Part shown: positions 30,347-40,063 of the stretch, piece by piece | Layout: each line of letters starts with the position of its first letter | How positions within the stretch are numbered: the stretch's first letter is position 1 | Assembly: GCA_947498355.1 (NCBI GenBank) | Contig: CANMKA010000013.1 | Span: forward strand, 1 to 64,000 | Length of the DNA: 64,000 nucleotides | Reading direction: 5' to 3' | Source: an uncultured Paraglaciecola sp. | GTDB taxonomy: Bacteria > Pseudomonadota > Gammaproteobacteria > Enterobacterales > Alteromonadaceae | The notes under the pieces: generated by a model | The model's input: the letters and a program-made list of their open reading frames with translations, nothing else | Databases searched by the model: none | Told to the model about the DNA's origin: nothing | Position numbers and translations under genes: made by a program

Positions 30347-32701
30347 GTGAAACGACTGAGAACATTGCTGTTAGCCTTCATTAGCCTTATTTGGCTGACT
30401 CCAACTGCATCTATGGCTGTTAATTGGCAAGCTAATTGGATTTGGGCAGATCAAAAAACCATAGAGCCCAATACTTGGGTAGCAATGCGTAAAACCCTAT
30501 CTCTTAAAAAAATACCCAGTCACGTGCAAGCTTATATTAGTGCAGACAGTAAATATTGGCTTTGGATAAATGGCCAAATGGTAGTTTTTGAGGGCAGTTA
30601 TACCGGCGGGCCGTCCCCTGTAGTGGCATCGCCGCGGATTGACAATGTGCCCATTGCGTCAAACAAATATTATGATCAAGTTGATATCAGCCAGTATCTC
30701 AAAAAGGGGCAAAATACTATTGCCGCACTCGTCTGGTATTACGGCGACAATGGTCAAAAGGGAACCCATATCTCCACTAACAAGCCAGGGTTTATTTTTC
30801 AGGCTGATATGGGAGATACGTCCATTGTGTCTGATCAGACATGGAAGGCAACCGTCCACCAAAGCTATTTACCTGTAGATAAAAAACCACCGTATCGCGT
30901 CGCTGCATGGAGTGTTAATTATGATGCGCGCCAAGATATGGCAGATTGGACAGGGCAAGCTTGGTACCAAAATACTTACGACGACTCAAAATGGAAAGCA
31001 GCTAAGGGTAAGCACGGCCCCCCAAGAGCACCATTCTTCAGCCTATTTCCAAGTGAAATTCCAATACTCAAAGACTTTGGTTTAGCTAACTGTATAAACT
31101 ATGGTGATGACGCATTTCCTTTTGTAAGTGATGGGAAGAAAATACGTTGTAAGCTCGATTTCAATAAAAATTTCACACCATATTTTGATATCGAATCCGA
31201 CGCTGGACGAAAGGTGCATATCAAGTCAAACATGCGCCTAAACACAATTGAAACTTGGTACACCACTAAGCAGGGCCGCCAGCAATTTGAGTCATACTCC
31301 TGGACCAATGGTCGTGTTATTGAATACACCATCCCTAAAGGGATTAAGGTTCACGGACTGAAATATAGATGGACTGGGGTAGGTGAAACCCCTGGGCATT
31401 TCGAAGCAGACGATCCTTGGTTAACCCGTATTTGGCAAATGGCAGAAAATACCTTGTATATTTGCGCCCGCGACAATTTTATGGATACCCCAGACAGGGA
31501 AAGGGGATTGTGGATTGGTGACGTTGCAGACCAAGCCAGTTACTTGTTTTACTCAATGGATCAGCCCGGTCGGGATTTGCTCAAAAAAGCAATCAAAGTG
31601 ACCATGGCCTTTAGTGATTCTGAGACGGGTATTTTTGCCGGCCTTGGACCGGGCCGTTTTCGCGAACTACCGGCGCAAAGCTTACAGTTTATCGAGCAAG
31701 GGATTTGGCACTATTACTACAACACCGGAGATAAGCAAACGCTGGAATTTGCGTATCCTTATGTACACAGGTTTTTGTCGTTGTGGGGCATTAAAGATAA
31801 TGGGCTCGCCACATTCAGGACAGGGGCTTGGAAATGGACCGACTGGGGGCCCCAAGAAACCATAGACTATCCAGTAATACAAAATGCTTTGTATTACAGC
31901 GCATTAGTATCTGCACGTAACATGGCTATGGCCTTGGGTGATGATACTCACATGAGCTTTTACAACAGTAGAATTCATTCCATTAAGGCAGCGTTTCAAC
32001 AGCAGTTTTGGCAAGACGGGTTTTACAGCAGTAATCCGGCTAAACTCAAAGACGATCGAGGAAACGCTATCGCTATTTTATTTGGACTAGCGAAACCAGA
32101 GCAATATCAGCAAATTGTTGACAATGTATTGGTACCTAACCAATTTGCTAGCCCGCACTTTGAATGGATGGTGTATAACGCTATGGCTAAGGCAGATCGA
32201 TTTGATGATGCGATTGCGCGTATGAAAACACGTTACGCGAAGCAAGTGAATAATCCTGCCTTGTCGACCTTAGCTGAGTACTTACCGAGCGGCGGTACTG
32301 AGAACCACGCATGGAATGCCCCAAGTACAGTACTGAGCCAATTTATTGCCGGTATCGAACCCACATCCGTGGCCTGGAAAACCTACAAAATTATGCCGAA
32401 TATGGCGCATATGAAGCGAGTGTATCAACGGGTGCCCAGCGTTCAGGGGGATATCGATTTTGAAATTAAGCGTGATGACGCCAGTTTACACATGCACCTC
32501 AATTCCCCTGATAATACCCAGGCCCGAGTCGGTGTGCCTAAACACTATTTTGACCTTGAACAGGTGTCAATCAATCGCAAAACCGTGTGGAAAAATGGAC
32601 AAACTAAATCCAAGGTGAAAGGTGTCAGGTATGTAGGGTCAGATAACACATACCTAATCTTTGAGTTCAGCCCTGGTGAGTGGACAATCCAAGCCAAGTA
32701 A
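30347..32701 (+). CDS. Exported alpha-L-rhamnosidase-like protein, GH78 type (RhaB-like motif)
   Basis: 784 residues, GTG start with AGGA six bases upstream, signal peptide LLLAFISLIWLTPTASMA. N-terminal beta-sandwich (QAYISADSKYWLWINGQMV), then an (alpha/alpha)6 barrel. The acid-residue motif DTPDRERGLWIGD gives D380, E385 and D392, spaced 5 and 12 as I recall for Bacillus RhaB. E644 in TLAEYLPSGGTENHAWN is a candidate catalytic base. It would remove terminal alpha-L-rhamnose from oligosaccharides in the periplasm or outside. Linkage and sugar are unproven; six-hairpin relatives with other specificity exist. Followed 100 bases later by a second GH78 gene. Confidence 0.82.
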   Translation: MKRLRTLLLAFISLIWLTPTASMAVNWQANWIWADQKTIEPNTWVAMRKTLSLKKIPSHVQAYISADSKYWLWINGQMVVFEGSYTGGPSPVVASPRIDNVPIASNKYYDQVDISQYLKKGQNTIAALVWYYGDNGQKGTHISTNKPGFIFQADMGDTSIVSDQTWKATVHQSYLPVDKKPPYRVAAWSVNYDARQDMADWTGQAWYQNTYDDSKWKAAKGKHGPPRAPFFSLFPSEIPILKDFGLANCINYGDDAFPFVSDGKKIRCKLDFNKNFTPYFDIESDAGRKVHIKSNMRLNTIETWYTTKQGRQQFESYSWTNGRVIEYTIPKGIKVHGLKYRWTGVGETPGHFEADDPWLTRIWQMAENTLYICARDNFMDTPDRERGLWIGDVADQASYLFYSMDQPGRDLLKKAIKVTMAFSDSETGIFAGLGPGRFRELPAQSLQFIEQGIWHYYYNTGDKQTLEFAYPYVHRFLSLWGIKDNGLATFRTGAWKWTDWGPQETIDYPVIQNALYYSALVSARNMAMALGDDTHMSFYNSRIHSIKAAFQQQFWQDGFYSSNPAKLKDDRGNAIAILFGLAKPEQYQQIVDNVLVPNQFASPHFEWMVYNAMAKADRFDDAIARMKTRYAKQVNNPALSTLAEYLPSGGTENHAWNAPSTVLSQFIAGIEPTSVAWKTYKIMPNMAHMKRVYQRVPSVQGDIDFEIKRDDASLHMHLNSPDNTQARVGVPKHYFDLEQVSINRKTVWKNGQTKSKVKGVRYVGSDNTYLIFEFSPGEWTIQAK

Positions 32702-32801
32702 GCAGAGGTCAACCATAGGGCAGGCTACCGAGAGCAAAGGCTAAATGCTTGTGTAATCGGTAAACAGGTGCCCTAAAAATTAGGTAGTAAGGAAGCAGTA
32801 A

Positions 32802-35699
32802 ATGCTCATAAAGATTCAAAAGCTCACTCAGTTCTGTGTGAGCGTTATCATATTAAGTACCTTTGTGGGATGCGGGTTGACAGTCACGGATGATGAAAAC
32901 CAAGGTGCCAGTCAGTTGATGCGTCCAGCGCAATCATTGAAAATAAACGAAGGATTCTCAAATCCATTAGGTTTCTACGACCCATCACCCAATTTTTCGT
33001 GGCAGCTTCCGGCAAATAGCGGTGTTAAAGGGCAAACCAAATATCAAATCGTAGTTGCAAGTCGTAAAGGTTTATTACTGACTTCTGCCGATCTGTGGGA
33101 CAGCGGCATAGTAACGAATGCTCAAAACACCTTTATTCAATACCAAGGCTTAGCGTTATCTTCAAGGCAGCAAGTGTTCTGGCAAGTCAGGTATTGGGAT
33201 ACGCAAAATCGAGCTTCAGAGTGGAGTGAAATAGGTCAATTCGAATTGGGTTTGCTATCCAACCAAGATTGGTCAGCCAAATGGATCGAGATAGACAGTT
33301 CAGAACCGATTAAACTCAACCAGTACAAAACACCTATTCATATACCACAGCACTTGCGCACGGAATTCGCGACACTAAAATCAATCAAGCAGGCACGACT
33401 TTATGTCACGGCTAAAGGGGTATTTGAAGCCTACATCAACGGTCAGCGCGTTGGCGAGGATATTTTAACGCCCGGTTATACGCCATATAAAAAACGTATC
33501 GAAACCTTGACCTATGACGTGACGGATCACCTCCAAGCTGGTTTAAATGCATTTGGCTTACAACTAGCCGAAGGCTGGTATGCGGGAAGGTTTGGGCCAA
33601 AACGTCACTGGCACAAAAAGTTAAACCTAACGCCTAAAGTTCTGGCGCAACTAGAGATTACTTACGAGGATGGCACTCATAAAGTGGTGGCCACTGACGA
33701 TTCATGGCGTGCAACTCAAAATGGCCCAATACGCACCTCTGGCATATACGACGGTGAGCGTTATGATGCTAATAGAGAACTCGTTAGCGAGCAGGGCGGC
33801 TGGCATGAAGTGAGGTACAATGATACCGATTGGCTAAGGGTAAAAACTTCCGGTCTAGATAGTGATGTGTTGTTACAACCCAAACGTCACTTTACCTCAA
33901 AAAATATGCAGCCCTTGCCCGCTTTGGCTATGAAACAGGTCAATGGCAAGCTTATCTTTGATTTGGGCCAAAATATGGTTGGGGTGCCGCATATCAGGGT
34001 GCCGATGAAAAAGGGACAGACGCTCAATCTACGCTTTGCCGAAGGGGTTAACCGAGATGGTTCACTGTTTACCCAAAATCTCGGTAGCGCTAAACAACTA
34101 GACTTTTATACCGCTAAACACGATGGGGTGATTGAGTGGCAGCCTCAATTTACTTTTCATGGTTTTCGCTATGTGGAGCTCAGTGGGTTCGACCAAAGCG
34201 CTACGCCCGACTTATCTTGGGTAACGGGAGTGGTTCAGCATACTAACTTTACTATGACTGGTCATTTTACTAGTTCAGATCAGCAACTAAATCAGTTTCA
34301 ATCGAATATCGAGTGGGGCTTAAAGGGGAACTTTTTGGATATCCCCACCGATTGCCCGCAACGAGCGGAACGCTTAGGCTGGACGGGAGATGCCCTCGCG
34401 TTTGCCAACACCTCGCTATTTATTGCTGACAGTCATGCGTTTTGGTCTGCGTGGTTACAGTCTATTCGAGAAGAGCAATTTGATGATCACAGCATCCCTG
34501 TGGTGATCCCCAACGAAGTTGGCAAAATTGCACAGGCTGGTTGGTCTGATGCAGCTGTAACCATTCCGTGGGATGTGTATTGGCGCTTAGGAGACGAAAA
34601 GATCCTCGCTGAAAATTATGAGATGATGACACGTTGGATCCAATACCACCAAACTCAGCTTAATAATGGGATAAGTGAAATGTGGACGGTAGGAGACTGG
34701 CTACAACCTTTTTCAAAGCGACCAGACTCACGTCGTGGTGAAACAGACAATAGCCTTATTTCTACGGCCTTTTACGCCCGCTCGGTCGAGCTCACACGTA
34801 ACAGTGCTCAAGTCCTAGGAAAATATGATGATTTAAAAAAATATTCTGCGTTACTCACTCAAATTAAGGCTAACTTTGAAGCTCATTTCTTTGCCAACAA
34901 CGGCCGCTTAAAAGTTGGTGAGCAAACTCAAACTGCTTACTTACTGGCTATTGGATTTGATTTACTTACCCCAAGCATGACGAAGAAAGCTGTGCCACAT
35001 TTATTAGAAACCTTCAAAGGGGCCAATGGACATTTACGCACTGGATTTTTAGGTACTCCCTTGATCGCGCCGGTTTTAGATAAGATTGGCAGACCAGATA
35101 TTGCTCTTGATTTGGTGTTTAAACCAAGCTATCCGTCATGGTTATTTTCAGTAACACAAGGCGCCACAACGGTCTGGGAAAGATGGGATGGATTTACCTT
35201 TGACAAAGGCTTCGCTAAAAAAGCGGGATCCTTGAATCACTATGCTTACGGAGCCATAGGCCAATGGTTGTATGATCGCATTGCAGGTATTAGTCCGTTA
35301 ACGGCAGGTTACCAAACTATATTGATAGCGCCTCTAATTCCTGAACAACTGGACTTTGCAGAAGGCGAATTTCAATCTGTGTATGGCATTATTCAATCAA
35401 AATGGCAAAAATCCGATTCAGGCTTAAGTCTGGATGTTGTGATCCCGCCTAACACAAAAGCGGACATTCACATTCCTATGGTTCAGTTTAGTCAAAATCA
35501 AAGTCGTGTTTTATTGGACCAAAGTGTGCCTAGCACGCGGCCTCTAGGTCAAAATGTCACAATCAATGGCAAACACCTTCAAGACTCACCATTTGGTCAG
35601 ATAAAAACAAAATTTTCAGAGTCGAGTGCTAAAAGTATTCCCCAAAACTTTACCCTTGTTCGTGTTCCAGCAGGGCGCTACAAAATTCGAGTATTTTGA
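32802..35699 (+). CDS. Alpha-L-rhamnosidase, GH78, probable lipoprotein
   Basis: 965 residues, ATG with AAGGA upstream. The N-terminus (VIILSTFVGCG) looks like a lipoprotein signal with a slightly atypical lipobox. Domains: fibronectin-like N-terminal region (about 45-150), rhamnosidase N-terminal jelly roll (about 155-330, LYVTAKGVFEAYINGQRVGEDILTPGYTPY in parts), concanavalin-like domain, (alpha/alpha)6 catalytic barrel (about 480-820) and C-terminal beta domain. Catalytic motif DCPQRAERLGWTGD has D517, E523 and D530; the base candidate is E793 in TTVWERWDG. The motif type differs from the preceding GH78, so the two are not a recent duplication. Confidence 0.93.
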   Translation: MLIKIQKLTQFCVSVIILSTFVGCGLTVTDDENQGASQLMRPAQSLKINEGFSNPLGFYDPSPNFSWQLPANSGVKGQTKYQIVVASRKGLLLTSADLWDSGIVTNAQNTFIQYQGLALSSRQQVFWQVRYWDTQNRASEWSEIGQFELGLLSNQDWSAKWIEIDSSEPIKLNQYKTPIHIPQHLRTEFATLKSIKQARLYVTAKGVFEAYINGQRVGEDILTPGYTPYKKRIETLTYDVTDHLQAGLNAFGLQLAEGWYAGRFGPKRHWHKKLNLTPKVLAQLEITYEDGTHKVVATDDSWRATQNGPIRTSGIYDGERYDANRELVSEQGGWHEVRYNDTDWLRVKTSGLDSDVLLQPKRHFTSKNMQPLPALAMKQVNGKLIFDLGQNMVGVPHIRVPMKKGQTLNLRFAEGVNRDGSLFTQNLGSAKQLDFYTAKHDGVIEWQPQFTFHGFRYVELSGFDQSATPDLSWVTGVVQHTNFTMTGHFTSSDQQLNQFQSNIEWGLKGNFLDIPTDCPQRAERLGWTGDALAFANTSLFIADSHAFWSAWLQSIREEQFDDHSIPVVIPNEVGKIAQAGWSDAAVTIPWDVYWRLGDEKILAENYEMMTRWIQYHQTQLNNGISEMWTVGDWLQPFSKRPDSRRGETDNSLISTAFYARSVELTRNSAQVLGKYDDLKKYSALLTQIKANFEAHFFANNGRLKVGEQTQTAYLLAIGFDLLTPSMTKKAVPHLLETFKGANGHLRTGFLGTPLIAPVLDKIGRPDIALDLVFKPSYPSWLFSVTQGATTVWERWDGFTFDKGFAKKAGSLNHYAYGAIGQWLYDRIAGISPLTAGYQTILIAPLIPEQLDFAEGEFQSVYGIIQSKWQKSDSGLSLDVVIPPNTKADIHIPMVQFSQNQSRVLLDQSVPSTRPLGQNVTINGKHLQDSPFGQIKTKFSESSAKSIPQNFTLVRVPAGRYKIRVF

Positions 35700-35764
35700 T
35701 GACTACGGCCGACTTTGTTACGTTTTTTTCGTTTGGCAAATTCCTTCATAGCTTTTATATATTT

Positions 35765-35797
35765 GGGGGTATCAATTTGACGACTACGGGGCTAATC
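35765..35797 (+). promoter_or_regulatory. Candidate ECF promoter, copy 2 (before GH106 gene)
   Basis: GGGGGTATCAAT, 13 bases, GGCTAATC: identical blocks and spacing to 30238-30270. It ends 62 bases before the GTG start of the GH106 gene, in the only gap after the GH78 genes long enough to hold a promoter. Confidence 0.55.
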
Positions 35798-35859
35798 CTA
35801 GTAATAGGGCTAGCTTTTACAGGCTATGCAAATCGTTTTTTTATAAGGTAATTGTCACT

Positions 35860-38800
35860 GTGTCTCTTAACGCGTATCGAAGGTTGATTAATTCAGCCAT
35901 TATTTTTAGTGTATTTATCACGCTGGGGTGTGATACCAAACCCTTGTCAGGCCAAGCGTCTCACGTACAAGACCAGCAGGAAACGGTTGAAAAGCACGTT
36001 TTTCCCATCGAAGACGCTTTTTATCATGCTTCTGCCAGTGAGTTAAAAGCCAATTTTAAACAGCCCCCAGATCAGGTTAAACCTTGGGTATATTGGTATT
36101 GGATCAGTGACAATGTTTCGAAGCAGGGTATCGAGGATGACCTGTTGGCCATGCAAAAGGCGGGTATTGGTACCGCGTTGATTGGCATTATTCACTTGCA
36201 AGGTAAACAGGGTCAGGTTAAGTCCTTGACTGATGAGTGGTGGGATCATGTAACGTTCGCCATAAAAAAAGCTGCACAGTACAAGATAGACATAGGTTTG
36301 TTTAATTCGCCCGGATGGAGCCAGTCTGGAGGCCCTTGGGTCACTCTTGATAAATCAATGCGTTATTTAGACGCTCAGGAGTATCAAGTGCTTGGTTCAC
36401 AAACGGTAACACTGGACTTCGATGAGCCCGATAGCTTTTTTCAAGATGTACGGGTGATTGCCTTTAAAACGCCCGAGTTTGAGAGGGAAAAGTTAACTTC
36501 AGATAACGCTAGAATCACCTTGACTGACTCAGTAACTGACACTGAATTATCAGAGCAACCTATCCAGGCATTATTTGATGGAAATTTAGATACACCTTAT
36601 ATTCTCTCGAAAGCTCTACTAAGCCAGAAGCGCTATAACGCGGGCGGAGATGGCGCATTGCAAATTGACTTTGTGCGTCCAGAGTCTTTTGAAGCCCGTA
36701 CTTTAGAGATTTACCCTCACAATAGTTTTGCCACTCAAGGAACCTTGTCAGCTAAAAACCAAGCCGGCCTGTTTGAAGTCATTAAGACCTTTGATGTCCA
36801 GCGCCCACGCAACATGCCCGCTATTGGCCCCGACCATGATGCGCCCATAGTGGTAACTTTTCCGGTAGTTGACTCTAGGCATTTTCGCTTGTCTTTCGAG
36901 GGTTTTAACATGGGACGTAAGAAAGATCTCAATGAGGACATAGGTTTTAAGGAGATTGTTTTGTCTAAAGGGTACAAGCTCGAACGCTACCCAGAGAAAA
37001 AGTTAGCAAAAGTCTTTCCTAAACCCATGCCTAAATTTGATAGCTATGCTTGGCCTATGTCGACTAAAACCGACAGTCCGGCCTTGTTGTTAGAATCGGC
37101 TGACGTGCTAGATATTACAGAACACACACAAAATGGACGCCTTAATTGGCAAGCGCCAGCAGGAGATTGGACTATTGTTCGGTATTTCATGCGGCCCACG
37201 GGCACTCAAAATGGCCCTTCGAGTCATGCTGCCAAAGGGCCAGAAATTGATAAATTAAGTCGGCCGATTGCAGAATTTCATTTTGACGCCTACATAGGCA
37301 AAATCCTTGAGTCCATGCTGCCTGAAGACAGAACTGCTTTAAAATATGCAGTGGTTGATAGTTACGAAAAAGGGGCGCAAAACTGGACCGATGGCTTTGC
37401 TGAAACCTTTGCGAAACGTTATGGCTACGATCCTATTCCATTTTTACCTGTCTATAGTGGACGAGTGGTGAACAGTGTGTCTCAAAGTGAACGTTTTTTA
37501 TGGGACGTACGTCGTTTGGTGGCCGATGGAGTGTCTCACGAGTACGCGGCGGCTTTGCGAGAGCGAGCCAACAAGCACGGCTTAAAATTATGGCTAGAAA
37601 ACTATGGTCACTGGGGATTTCCTGCTGAGTTTTTGCAATATGGTGGCCAAGCCGACATTGTCAGCGGTGAATTTTGGGCGACGGGGGATTTAGGCGCCAT
37701 TGAGCTAAAAGCTGCTTCGTCTGCGGCACATATTTATGGTCACAAGACTGTTATGTCAGAGTCATTTACCGCAGGACGTAATACTCGCTTCAAGCACCAC
37801 CCTTGGGACTTCAAAAAACGCGGAGACTGGTCTTTTGTCGAAGGGGTAAACCACACTTTACTGCATGTGTATATTCATCAAGCGTACGGCGATCGCTTTC
37901 CTGGCGTGAATGCCTGGTTTGGTTCGGAATTTAATCGCAATAATACGTGGTTTCCCTTTATGGATAATTGGCTAGCGTATATAAAACGGTCTAACTATAT
38001 GATGCAACAGGGAAAGTACATAGCTGATGTGATGTACTTTATTGGTGAGGATGCCCCTAAAATGACGGGTGAGATAAGCCCTGAGCTGCCCAAAGGTTAT
38101 TCTTACGATTTCATTAATGCTGAAGTCATCCTAGAACGTCTTACCTTTAATCAGGGCAAATATCGCTTACCCGACGGCATGACTTTTGAGTTATTGGTAT
38201 TGCCTAATTTGGATAGTATGCGCCCTGCTGTGTTACAAAAAATTCAACAATTAGTCAAACAAGGGGGCGCAGTGTATGGGCCCAAACCTATGCGTTCTCC
38301 AAGCTTAGAAGGCTATCCAAAGGCTGATCTTGAGGTGCAAAAAATAGCAGACGCACTTTGGCAGAACATAGATGGCCTAGAGGTTACTCAGGCTGAATAC
38401 GGGCAAGGTAAGATTTTTTATATTCAGCAAACAGAACAAAATATACCCGATTTGGCCCAGATACTGGATCAGATAGGGACGCCGGCCGACCTACTTGATT
38501 TGCCCGATGAAGTAATTTGGAGCCATCGCAGCAGCCATACTCATGACATTTATTTTATCGCGAATCAGTCAGAGCAAAGCGTCGACATTACCCCTAGCTT
38601 TAGGGTGGGGGCTACTCAGCCTCAGCGTTGGGATCCGGTCACAGGTAAAACTTACGACATTGCTCAATTTGAATTTATGCGTGATACCCAACACGGCCCT
38701 CGAACGACCATACCTATGAAGTTGAACGGACTAGAATCTAGTTTTTTTGTTTTCGAAAAGCCTAACGCCAGTGACCACAAACCAGCGCTCAGCAAAGACA

Positions 38801-39480
38801 ATATTCTATCTATGACTAAACAGGGAAAGCCAGTTTGGCTGCCCTCTGCATTTAATGGTCAAGGGCAAAGAGTCATCACCCTGACCGATAACGCCAGTTA
38901 TGCCTTTAATAGTAAAGACGGTGGCATCCATAAAACTAAAATCGATGATATTCCTGCTAGTTTAACCCTTAATCAAACATGGGAGGTTAGCTTTCAAGAA
39001 GGGCGCGATGTGCCTAGCAGTCTACTCTTAGATAACCTTAGGTCTCTTACCGAATTAGACTCAGTCGCTTTACAACATTATTCTGGCACTATTACTTACC
39101 AAACTGAGTTTGTACTGGGTGATGAGATGCTGGTTGCTCAGCAATCATTGCAGCTAAATTTAGGTGAGGTTGGGGTGATTGCCAAGGTGAAGCTCAATGG
39201 CCATGACTTAGGGGCCTTATGGAGCCGACCACTAACAGCAGACATTACCGAGTTTGTTAAGTTAGGCACAAATACCTTAGAGGTGCAGGTAGCGACGACT
39301 TGGTTGAATCGCTTACTTGGCGATCATAAGTACCCTGAAAAATTTCCTGATCAAAAACAAAACAAGCAATTTAATACAGATGTGACCTTTGCCATGGGGC
39401 TATCTGAAGATACACAATTGCAACCATCTGGATTAATCGGGCCAGTTACGATCCAGCCTCTTATGCATTATGTATTCTGA
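35860..39480 (+). CDS. Alpha-L-rhamnosidase, GH106, probable lipoprotein
   Basis: 1206 residues; GTG start with AAGG 11 bases upstream. The N-terminus (SVFITLGCDTK) suggests a lipoprotein. GH106 signature near the start: KPWVYWYWISDNVSKQGIEDDLLAMQKAGIGTALIG. The body contains VDSYEKGAQNWTDGFAETFAKRYGYDP in parts, GLKLWLENYGHWGFPAEFLQYGG, and VMSESFTAGR, where the catalytic glutamates of the family are expected. The C-terminal beta-galactosidase-like jelly roll (about 1085-1190) ends LGTNTLEVQVATTWLNRLLGD. Known GH106 enzymes act on rhamnose in complex pectins and other rhamnosides; substrate here is not determined. Confidence 0.9.
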   Translation: MSLNAYRRLINSAIIFSVFITLGCDTKPLSGQASHVQDQQETVEKHVFPIEDAFYHASASELKANFKQPPDQVKPWVYWYWISDNVSKQGIEDDLLAMQKAGIGTALIGIIHLQGKQGQVKSLTDEWWDHVTFAIKKAAQYKIDIGLFNSPGWSQSGGPWVTLDKSMRYLDAQEYQVLGSQTVTLDFDEPDSFFQDVRVIAFKTPEFEREKLTSDNARITLTDSVTDTELSEQPIQALFDGNLDTPYILSKALLSQKRYNAGGDGALQIDFVRPESFEARTLEIYPHNSFATQGTLSAKNQAGLFEVIKTFDVQRPRNMPAIGPDHDAPIVVTFPVVDSRHFRLSFEGFNMGRKKDLNEDIGFKEIVLSKGYKLERYPEKKLAKVFPKPMPKFDSYAWPMSTKTDSPALLLESADVLDITEHTQNGRLNWQAPAGDWTIVRYFMRPTGTQNGPSSHAAKGPEIDKLSRPIAEFHFDAYIGKILESMLPEDRTALKYAVVDSYEKGAQNWTDGFAETFAKRYGYDPIPFLPVYSGRVVNSVSQSERFLWDVRRLVADGVSHEYAAALRERANKHGLKLWLENYGHWGFPAEFLQYGGQADIVSGEFWATGDLGAIELKAASSAAHIYGHKTVMSESFTAGRNTRFKHHPWDFKKRGDWSFVEGVNHTLLHVYIHQAYGDRFPGVNAWFGSEFNRNNTWFPFMDNWLAYIKRSNYMMQQGKYIADVMYFIGEDAPKMTGEISPELPKGYSYDFINAEVILERLTFNQGKYRLPDGMTFELLVLPNLDSMRPAVLQKIQQLVKQGGAVYGPKPMRSPSLEGYPKADLEVQKIADALWQNIDGLEVTQAEYGQGKIFYIQQTEQNIPDLAQILDQIGTPADLLDLPDEVIWSHRSSHTHDIYFIANQSEQSVDITPSFRVGATQPQRWDPVTGKTYDIAQFEFMRDTQHGPRTTIPMKLNGLESSFFVFEKPNASDHKPALSKDNILSMTKQGKPVWLPSAFNGQGQRVITLTDNASYAFNSKDGGIHKTKIDDIPASLTLNQTWEVSFQEGRDVPSSLLLDNLRSLTELDSVALQHYSGTITYQTEFVLGDEMLVAQQSLQLNLGEVGVIAKVKLNGHDLGALWSRPLTADITEFVKLGTNTLEVQVATTWLNRLLGDHKYPEKFPDQKQNKQFNTDVTFAMGLSEDTQLQPSGLIGPVTIQPLMHYVF

Positions 39481-39580
39481 AGCGGATAACTGTTTGTAAG
39501 AGTTCAAGCCAGATATCTGGAATTAGCTCTTGCTCAAACGTATATCGACACGATTAATCAGGTGAGAACCCAAGCTGGTG

Positions 39581-40051
39581 TTATAGCCAGCGCCTGACAC
39601 GCTTTTGATAGTCTAGGTACTCATCAGAAAAGTGCTGTGTCATCCATTGTTCTTCAGGCTTAATTTGAAATTGAGTCAGGTAGGCAATAAACAAGGGTAA
39701 ACACAATATGCTCAGCGGGTTACATTTATACAAGATGTAGCTTGTGAGTATCAGAGCCATGCCTAAATACATGGGATTTCTGGTGATTGTGTAAATGCCC
39801 GAAGTAACTAACTGCGATGTCTGTTCGGGTTGAGTCGGGCTCAGGGTGGTTTTTGCTCGTTTAAATTGAACTATGCCTAAAAACCCTATAAAGCAGCCGG
39901 TTAATACCATGATCAACATGCTGGGTTTGGAAATACTGGGTAACACTAGGTGATTCAAATGGTTTTGTACAAATCCATGGCTGGCGTAAACCAGCCCCAA
40001 ATGAGTCAGTAATACCAAAGGCGGTGGAATGAGTAATGCGAGTTTAGGCAT
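39581..40051 (-). CDS. Isoprenylcysteine/phospholipid methyltransferase-family membrane protein
   Basis: 156 residues, three to four membrane segments, with the PEMT/ICMT-type signature LVTSGIYTITRNPMYLGMAL and C-terminal EEQWMTQHFSDEYLDYQKRVRRWL. Family members use SAM to methylate lipids or prenylated substrates; the bacterial substrate is usually unknown. Convergent with the GH106 gene and 12 bases downstream of mltD, so perhaps co-transcribed with it. Confidence 0.85.
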   Translation of the reverse strand: MPKLALLIPPPLVLLTHLGLVYASHGFVQNHLNHLVLPSISKPSMLIMVLTGCFIGFLGIVQFKRAKTTLSPTQPEQTSQLVTSGIYTITRNPMYLGMALILTSYILYKCNPLSILCLPLFIAYLTQFQIKPEEQWMTQHFSDEYLDYQKRVRRWL

Positions 40052-40063
40052 AGTGGTTACCCA

